Shown here: in pieces, positions 59,294-64,000 of the stretch
Numbering within the stretch: position 1 is the first letter of the stretch
Layout of the letters: each line of letters starts with the position of its first letter
Position numbers and translations under genes: made by a program
The notes under the pieces: model-generated
Told to the model about the DNA's origin: nothing
Databases searched by the model: none
The model's input: the letters and a program-made list of their open reading frames with translations, nothing else
Origin: Candidatus Lindowbacteria bacterium RIFCSPLOWO2_12_FULL_62_27
Lineage (GTDB): Bacteria > Lindowbacteria > 2-12-FULL-62-27
Direction: 5' to 3'
Assembly (NCBI GenBank): GCA_001784175.1
Contig: MFPR01000006.1
Span: 186,001 to 250,000, forward strand
DNA: 64,000 nucleotides

Positions 59294-60274
59294 GTGAGCG
59301 GCGGCATCTGGATTCCGGAAACGCCGCCGATTCCTCTGCCAATCTGGCCGGCGTTTCTTCTGGTCATCGGCCTCGTCACGCTTGCCGTGCATTTCATGCT
59401 GATCCAATCCACGCTCGCCAGTGTCCTCGTCGCGGGCCTGTCGCGCGACCATGCGCAGGTGGTTCTGGCGCGCGCGCCGATCCTGGTGGCGTTCTTGATC
59501 AATTTCGGTATCCCGCCGCTCCTCGTGGTTCAGGCGCTCTACGGTTCCTTTTTCTATTCCGGCTCGATCCTCATCGCGGGCCCGTGGCTGGCGGTGGTGT
59601 TTCTGCTCATGGGGTCCTACGCGCTCGTGTATTTCGCGCGATACACCAGCCGGCTCGATTATTCGCGCTGGGCGAGCCTTCTCTCCGCGGCCGGCATCCT
59701 GACGATCGCCTTCATTTACTCCAACGTCATGTCCTGGATGATCCATCCGGGCGCATGGGGCGAAGCCTATCAGTCGGCCGGATCGCACTGGTATCCCCGG
59801 ACGGCCGAGGCGACCCTGCGCTGGGCGTGGATTCTGGGGCCGGCGCTCTGCTGGATGGGCTATTTCTGGCCGGCGCGATTCCGGCCGTTGTTTTTCACGG
59901 GTCTCATCGTGAGCGGCGTGGCGTTTGCGGGTCTGCTCTCCGTCGCGCAGTATCCGTTGACGGGCGGTCAGAAATTATATCAGTGGGCGGCCCTGGGCAT
60001 TCTGGCGGTGGTCGGCGTGGCGGGCGTCGACGCCGGCGGGAAGCTTCGGTGTCAAGTGATGCCGATCGTCGCGCTGGCGCTGGACGCCGCGTCGAAGGTC
60101 CTGACGCGGCACTGGATCCGGGAATCGCAGATCCGCGACCTGCACAACATCTGGACGCTGCCGGTGCAGATCCAGCCGTCGGTCGTGGCCGTCACGATCG
60201 GGTCTCTCGTGTTGTTTGTGGGCTTGGGCCTCTGGATGTGGAACGTCGTCCGGAAGGAAGGCGTGGCGCTCTAG
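59294..60274 (+). CDS. Polytopic membrane protein beside Rieske/cytochrome b genes
   Basis: 326 residues from GTG 59294 (ribosome-binding site GGGGGGAGG). About eight transmembrane helices: IPLPIWPAFLLVIGLVTLAV, ILVAFLINFGIPPLLVVQAL, ILIAGPWLAVVFLLMGSYAL and others. Several histidines face helices (AVHFMLIQ; MIHPGAWG; TRHWIRE). I have a sense of similarity to multi-helix quinone/heme proteins found with bc-type complexes, especially the motif GIPPLLVVQALYGSFFYSGS, but cannot name it. The gene is followed by a repeat doublet and the Rieske gene, so it probably belongs to that electron-transfer complex. Confidence 0.65.
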   Translation: MSGGIWIPETPPIPLPIWPAFLLVIGLVTLAVHFMLIQSTLASVLVAGLSRDHAQVVLARAPILVAFLINFGIPPLLVVQALYGSFFYSGSILIAGPWLAVVFLLMGSYALVYFARYTSRLDYSRWASLLSAAGILTIAFIYSNVMSWMIHPGAWGEAYQSAGSHWYPRTAEATLRWAWILGPALCWMGYFWPARFRPLFFTGLIVSGVAFAGLLSVAQYPLTGGQKLYQWAALGILAVVGVAGVDAGGKLRCQVMPIVALALDAASKVLTRHWIRESQIRDLHNIWTLPVQIQPSVVAVTIGSLVLFVGLGLWMWNVVRKEGVAL

Positions 60275-60300
60275 GTATGGATGGCCGAGCTATAACTACT

Positions 60301-60420
60301 CACCTCCTCTCCCCCCGGAGGGGGGAGAGGATTGAGGTGAGGGGGGCGGGGGGCCGCGCCGGAAGTCTGCCACCCTCACCCCAACCCTCTCCCGCCAGAG
60401 GCGGGAGAGGGGGGGGCGGG
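60301..60420. repeat. REPIN-like palindromic doublet before Rieske gene
   Basis: Hairpin 1: CCTCTCCCCCC (60306-60316), loop GGA, complement to 60330. Hairpin 2: CCTCTCCCGCC (60386-60396), loop AGA, complement to 60410. Inverted pair, same family and spacing as 54090-54204. G-rich right edge runs into GGGGAGGAAC, the Rieske ribosome-binding site. Confidence 0.9.
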
Positions 60421-60427
60421 GAGGAAC

Positions 60428-60856
60428 ATGGACCGCCGAAAATGGATCGACTGGGCGATCAAGGGCATCACCGGACTCTACGGCATGGCCATCGCCTATC
60501 CGCTCGTGCGGTTCCTCCACAGCGGCGAGGGCGAAGCGGAGGAGAAGGTCACGCAGATCAAGCTGGAGAAAAACGTGGTGCCGGAGCCCGGCACGTCCAA
60601 GATTTTCAAATTCGGATCCAAACCCGCCATCATCATCAAACGCCCGGACGGCGCCGTCCACGCGCTCTTGGCGACCTGCAGCCACCTCGGCTGCACGGTC
60701 GATTACGACAAGAAGGAAGACAAAATCGCCTGCGCCTGTCACGGCGGCCGCTACGACGCCTCCACCGGCGCCAACATCTCCGGCCCCCCGCCCGCGCCGC
60801 TCAAGCCGCTGAAGCTGGAAGAAAAGGACGACGGTTATTACGTCGGGGTGGTGTGA
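60428..60856 (+). CDS. Rieske [2Fe-2S] protein of a bc/b6f-type complex
   Basis: 142 residues. An N-terminal anchor helix (about 10-26, GITGLYGMAIAYPLV) leads to the Rieske fold. Ligands: Cys84 and His86 in CSHLGC, Cys102 and His105 in CACHGG; Cys89 and Cys104 would form the disulfide. The Pro loop is GPPPAPLKPL. It would take electrons from quinol and pass them to a cytochrome. Cytochrome b for the same complex begins at 63657, but two unrelated-looking genes lie in between. Starts right after a palindromic-repeat doublet. Confidence 0.93.
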   Translation: MDRRKWIDWAIKGITGLYGMAIAYPLVRFLHSGEGEAEEKVTQIKLEKNVVPEPGTSKIFKFGSKPAIIIKRPDGAVHALLATCSHLGCTVDYDKKEDKIACACHGGRYDASTGANISGPPPAPLKPLKLEEKDDGYYVGVV

Positions 60857-60862
60857 GACGGG

Positions 60863-62572
60863 ATGAACATAGCCACATTCGTTGCGTTGAAGTGGCGATT
60901 CCCTGTGGTCTTGCCACAGGGTCTCCTTGGATCGGCCATCTGGCGTATTCTGGGGCTGTCGGTTTCCTTGATTATATTTCTTATCGCAGTACCTCTCACG
61001 TGGGCGGCACATCGGATTGTCGGAGGCGCACCAGTGGGCCTCATTGAACACAATTGTGACCTCTCCATCAAAACGGGCGATGTCGATACCGCAGCGGCCG
61101 ATGAAATATCGTCCTATCTTATTGCCGGCGATTGGACATTCTCGTTTGTCCGTACAGGGGAACTCCTCAAGCGGATATCAAAAACAATCAATCCGGGGCT
61201 AAACCCCTATACATTCGATTGGACGCCGACCCCGCCTGCGACATTTCCGGAGGCGTGTGCGTTTAAGGGGGCGATCGTTGGGATCCAAATTGGCGACCGG
61301 TTTAGGTTTGGCGGGCCGTGTGTGGTGGATGCGAATGTGCTTGAAGAATATCCGCTCTATTTGATCATGCCGACGGCCAGCGGAGACGTCGTTGAGGAGT
61401 TTCCGCTATTTGGTGAAATTTTGTCCAACGGAAGCGAACTCTATGTCAGAAAAGAATCCGCGCCGGGAGTCTTTACGCCGCATCGGTTCAACATTGGAGG
61501 TGACGCGCTCATTACAACCGGAGCATTTGGGCACGGGTTGAGCGGACCCGGCGAATTCGACGATCCTAGCCAGTTCAATCCTGTTGCCTTGATGTTTTTG
61601 GATCCGGGATTGTACGAGGTCGAACTCGTCTGGTATATGCCGAAGCCTCCTACGTTCGTGGGCAAAGAGAAAATCAGCAGCGAAATCAAGCTGATCGACG
61701 TTCAAGTAAACCGCACGCCTTTGCAGGTGGTCCCTGAAGAAGCCAGAGAAGTAACGTACACCATCAACCCCAAAATCGATGCGCATCTAAACAGGCTGGC
61801 TTTTTTGGTCGAGCGCCGGAAGGGAAGCGGGGGACATGATCGCGAGCACCACACGCCGTCGTTGCCGGAAACACCGGAATGGGAAGTGATGGATGGAACA
61901 CAGGACAACACGAACACACATCCCACAGGCACGGTGGAAAGCCCGCTTATCGTTTCACGGCAGAGCACAGGTACGAAGAAATATCAAGCAAGCAAATTTG
62001 GGGGTCTGGAGCGGGCCAGAATTTTTGGAGTGCCGCCCAGTTTCCCATCCGTGTCTACTCAAAAGGACCTAAAGGACGAACTCGACCGTCAGAAAGGTCA
62101 AGTCTGCCAATTGGGATCCGTCGAGATCGAGGTTAAGGTGCCGGACCTCGAATTACTGCCGGATGCGCCGGACCCGGATGATTACGAAAAGATTGGTGGT
62201 ACTCCCGAACACCTTGGCCCACCATCATCGACAACGGACAATAACCACTGGGGGAAGCCCAGTGTAATTCAGGCTTTAAAGGACATAGCTGCCGCTTACG
62301 ATCTGATCCCCTTCTTGGGACCAATTAAATATAATGACATTAGCCTGCCGTGGGGTGGTGGTTTCGATGTGGACGGAAATTGGGGAGCAGATTTGGCGGC
62401 AAGCAATCACAGCGGCCATCGCATAGGGAAGGCCGCCGATGTACGATCCGACCCACCCAATTCTGATGGAATTTCATTGAGTGGACCGTTGGCATGGTCG
62501 CTCAAGGGTATCGTGAGTTACTACGGCGGAGAAGCAAAAGATCATGGCAATCACTGGCATCTGAAATTCTAA
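60863..62572 (+). CDS. Membrane-anchored protein with C-terminal M15/Hedgehog-type peptidase-like domain
   Basis: 569 residues. One signal-anchor helix (about 28-48, RILGLSVSLIIFLIAVPLTW). The middle is beta-rich and unassigned (ADEISSYLIAGDWTFSFVRT). The last 70 residues hold a zinc-peptidase-like pattern: H...G.A.D in SGHRIGKAADVR and HWHL in NHWHLKF, as in D-Ala-D-Ala carboxypeptidases. Base composition is visibly more AT-rich than the flanking genes. It sits between the Rieske and cytochrome b genes, where such a gene is not expected, and its stop overlaps the next gene (TAATG). Possibly horizontally acquired. Confidence 0.65.
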   Translation: MNIATFVALKWRFPVVLPQGLLGSAIWRILGLSVSLIIFLIAVPLTWAAHRIVGGAPVGLIEHNCDLSIKTGDVDTAAADEISSYLIAGDWTFSFVRTGELLKRISKTINPGLNPYTFDWTPTPPATFPEACAFKGAIVGIQIGDRFRFGGPCVVDANVLEEYPLYLIMPTASGDVVEEFPLFGEILSNGSELYVRKESAPGVFTPHRFNIGGDALITTGAFGHGLSGPGEFDDPSQFNPVALMFLDPGLYEVELVWYMPKPPTFVGKEKISSEIKLIDVQVNRTPLQVVPEEAREVTYTINPKIDAHLNRLAFLVERRKGSGGHDREHHTPSLPETPEWEVMDGTQDNTNTHPTGTVESPLIVSRQSTGTKKYQASKFGGLERARIFGVPPSFPSVSTQKDLKDELDRQKGQVCQLGSVEIEVKVPDLELLPDAPDPDDYEKIGGTPEHLGPPSSTTDNNHWGKPSVIQALKDIAAAYDLIPFLGPIKYNDISLPWGGGFDVDGNWGADLAASNHSGHRIGKAADVRSDPPNSDGISLSGPLAWSLKGIVSYYGGEAKDHGNHWHLKF

Positions 62573-63657
62573 TGAACACCTTAAAAATTAATCTCGGTGT
62601 GTTTGTTGTAGGACTTTTTTTAATTTCACCCTCCTATGGCGATCACCTCGGCCCCGTTGATTTAAGCAGGATGCGCGTAGTCCACAGCGATGCTACCGAT
62701 TCGTTCAAATTCTTCTTAGACCCTGTCAGTGGAAACTATTTCGTTGAATATTTCGAGTTGGGTTCATCGGGGCAACTTGCCCGGGAAATCGCTCTCGTCG
62801 AACCGACAAACAAAGTCTCGCCCAAAACGAAAGTGGATATTACGCGAATGAATGCCGGATCATTCTCATATGAGTATACGGTGGAGAATGGACAGGACGC
62901 CAAACAACGTATCATCATGTTTAAGTTGTCATTCTCTAGAGATGTAACACTAAAAAACAGCGAAGGTCCCCTTGCTTGGCTGTCTCTACCTCAGAAAAAA
63001 GATGATGACCTCAACAACCGCGTCGGTTGGGTAAATATCAATCTTGTCGAAAGTTTTTTTGGTTTGGCCCCCGGCGAATCAAAACGCGGATTTAGAGTAG
63101 AAGCTGATTATTTACCTGGCATCATCAATGCTTCATATTCCGGCGCGGGTGTAGAAAAAAATGCCGAAGGAAGAGCCCTGAGTAATTGGTTTCCACACGA
63201 AATTTCCGAAAATCTTGAAGGGAAGATTGACGCTCTGTTAAATAATGACACCAATAAATTCACCGTCCGCAAAACGGTTGGGCCAATGAAACCAATTCCA
63301 ACTGATGCCGGTTTCATCTGCGACACGTTCATCCTCGACCTGATCGGCCAAGTACGCGAAGCGGTCACGGCGGGCTGGATCAAGCACGACCTGCGGAAAG
63401 ACCGGGACGAGGATGACGACGACGGCGACGAATCCGACCTATCCAATCCGGACAAGCAGTTGCCCGGCGTGGCAAAGTCGATCATCCGGAAGCTGACGAA
63501 GGTGCGGCGCGAGTGCATGCGCGGAAAATTCGGCAACGCGCGGGAGAAACTGCGGACGCTGATCCGTCAGGTGAACGCGCAGCGCGGGAAGCATTTGACC
63601 GAGGAATCCTACGCGCTGATCAAATTCAACACTGAGTTTTTGCTGGAGAAGCTTTGA
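62572..63657 (+). CDS. Secreted protein with FIMAH-like C-terminal domain
   Basis: 361 residues from ATG 62572. Signal peptide about 1-21 (INLGVFVVGLFLISPSYG). The N-terminal two thirds form a beta-rich domain (ISENLEGKIDALLNNDTNKF at its end). The C-terminal 110 residues (DTFILDLIGQVREAVTAGWI; REKLRTLIRQVNAQRGKHLT) match the two-helix FIMAH-like pattern. The first part is AT-rich; the last about 350 bases become as GC-rich as the chromosome, with an acidic run DRDEDDDDGDESD just after the switch. This suggests a mosaic gene. Stop overlaps cytochrome b (TGATG). Confidence 0.65.
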   Translation: MNTLKINLGVFVVGLFLISPSYGDHLGPVDLSRMRVVHSDATDSFKFFLDPVSGNYFVEYFELGSSGQLAREIALVEPTNKVSPKTKVDITRMNAGSFSYEYTVENGQDAKQRIIMFKLSFSRDVTLKNSEGPLAWLSLPQKKDDDLNNRVGWVNINLVESFFGLAPGESKRGFRVEADYLPGIINASYSGAGVEKNAEGRALSNWFPHEISENLEGKIDALLNNDTNKFTVRKTVGPMKPIPTDAGFICDTFILDLIGQVREAVTAGWIKHDLRKDRDEDDDDGDESDLSNPDKQLPGVAKSIIRKLTKVRRECMRGKFGNAREKLRTLIRQVNAQRGKHLTEESYALIKFNTEFLLEKL

Positions 63658-64000
63658 TGAACGTCAAGGAATGGCTCAACCGGTTCCTCGAAGAGCGTCT
63701 GCCCGTGAAGGAAATGAAGGACCTGTCGGCCCACAAGCTGGTGCCGGAGCACAAGCAGGCGGTGTGGTACTATTTCGGCGGCATCTCCCTGTTCTTTTTC
63801 ATCATTCTCGTCTTCACCGGCATGGTCCTGCTGTTTCAGTATCAGCCCGGTCTCGAGAGCAGTCACGCGTCGGTGTTGCGGATCGTCACCAAAGTCGATT
63901 TTGGCTGGCTGATCCGGTCGGTCCACTCGTGGGCGGCGAACCTCATGCTGGTGGCGGTGTTCATTCACATGTTTTCGGTCTATTTCATGAAGGCCTACCA
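63657..64000 (+). CDS. Cytochrome b/b6-type subunit, N-terminal part
   Basis: 114 residues are present; the gene runs off the window. Transmembrane helices at about 42-62 (FFFIILVFTGMVLLFQYQP) and 88-110. The b-heme ligands of the first pair appear as RSVHSWAANLM and VAVFIHMFS, with the two histidines 14 residues apart as in cytochrome b6. ATG 63657 overlaps the upstream stop by one base. It belongs with the Rieske protein at 60428-60856. The rest of the four-heme-ligand pattern is beyond the end. Confidence 0.9.
   Translation, partial: MNVKEWLNRFLEERLPVKEMKDLSAHKLVPEHKQAVWYYFGGISLFFFIILVFTGMVLLFQYQPGLESSHASVLRIVTKVDFGWLIRSVHSWAANLMLVAVFIHMFSVYFMKAY

Overview
The window is GC-rich DNA, densely packed with genes and with mostly 1-4 nt start/stop overlaps. 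It comes from a Gram-negative bacterium: KDO synthesis genes (kdsA, kdsD, kdsC), an exosortase, sigma-54, and Complex I plus a Rieske/cytochrome b complex. The order rpoN-hpf-ptsN-hprK-rapZ followed by a mannose-type PTS, and pyrG-kdsA-kdsD-kdsC elsewhere, recalls Deltaproteobacteria and some uncultured candidate phyla. I cannot assign a phylum from sequence alone. I saw no rRNA, tRNA or CRISPR array, and no gene-free stretch longer than about 155 bases.

Layout. (1) 1-9171, + strand: end of rpoN, hpf, ptsN, hprK, rapZ, yvcK, then mannose-family EIIA, EIIB, EIIC, EIID, HPr and EI. Together these form a complete phosphorelay with its HPr kinase. (2) 9172-14624, +: three poorly known proteins (one with a degenerate GGDEF-like region), then a response-regulator/STAS-like protein and the first of six HDOD proteins. 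(3) 14614-28967, -: one long chain of touching genes. It contains an HDOD protein, a TPR protein, two response-regulator-like proteins (one with a dead GGDEF domain), a HEAT-repeat membrane protein, a processive GT2 synthase, a TPR plus beta-barrel protein, two secreted proteins, an exosortase and two exosortase-linked or glycosidase-like proteins. I read it as a regulated exopolysaccharide/exosortase locus whose likely sorting substrate is a protein of only 85 residues. (4) 28990-33969, -: a GH94-like phosphorylase, a DUF559 nuclease flanked by inverted palindromic repeats, and a sodium/solute symporter. (5) 33980-42846: a signalling island with four more HDOD proteins, two more REC/STAS-like proteins, a single-domain regulator and a hybrid histidine kinase. 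(6) 42843-51188: 5-formyl-THF cyclo-ligase, 7Fe ferredoxin, MerR regulator, unknown proteins, SpoVG, a secreted protein, then pyrG-kdsA-kdsD-kdsC. (7) 51189-64000: nuoA, B, C, D, a fused nuoEF and a short nuoG; a convergent NDH-2 with a cyclic-nucleotide-binding domain; a polytopic membrane protein; a Rieske protein; two AT-richer secreted-protein genes that look inserted; and the start of cytochrome b.

Three themes stand out. First, five of the six HDOD proteins carry two 24-residue motifs that align without gaps to the c-di-GMP-binding MshEN consensus, and they sit among REC, STAS-like and degenerate GGDEF proteins. This suggests a second-messenger network feeding the exopolysaccharide/exosortase operon. 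Second, several of these signalling genes have a -10 box only 7-10 bases before the ATG and no Shine-Dalgarno, so they are probably leaderless. Third, a family of palindromic repeats occurs at five loci: inside one gene, around the DUF559 gene, and as doublets upstream of nuoEF and the Rieske gene. Some copies supply the ribosome-binding site or the C-terminus of the neighbouring gene.
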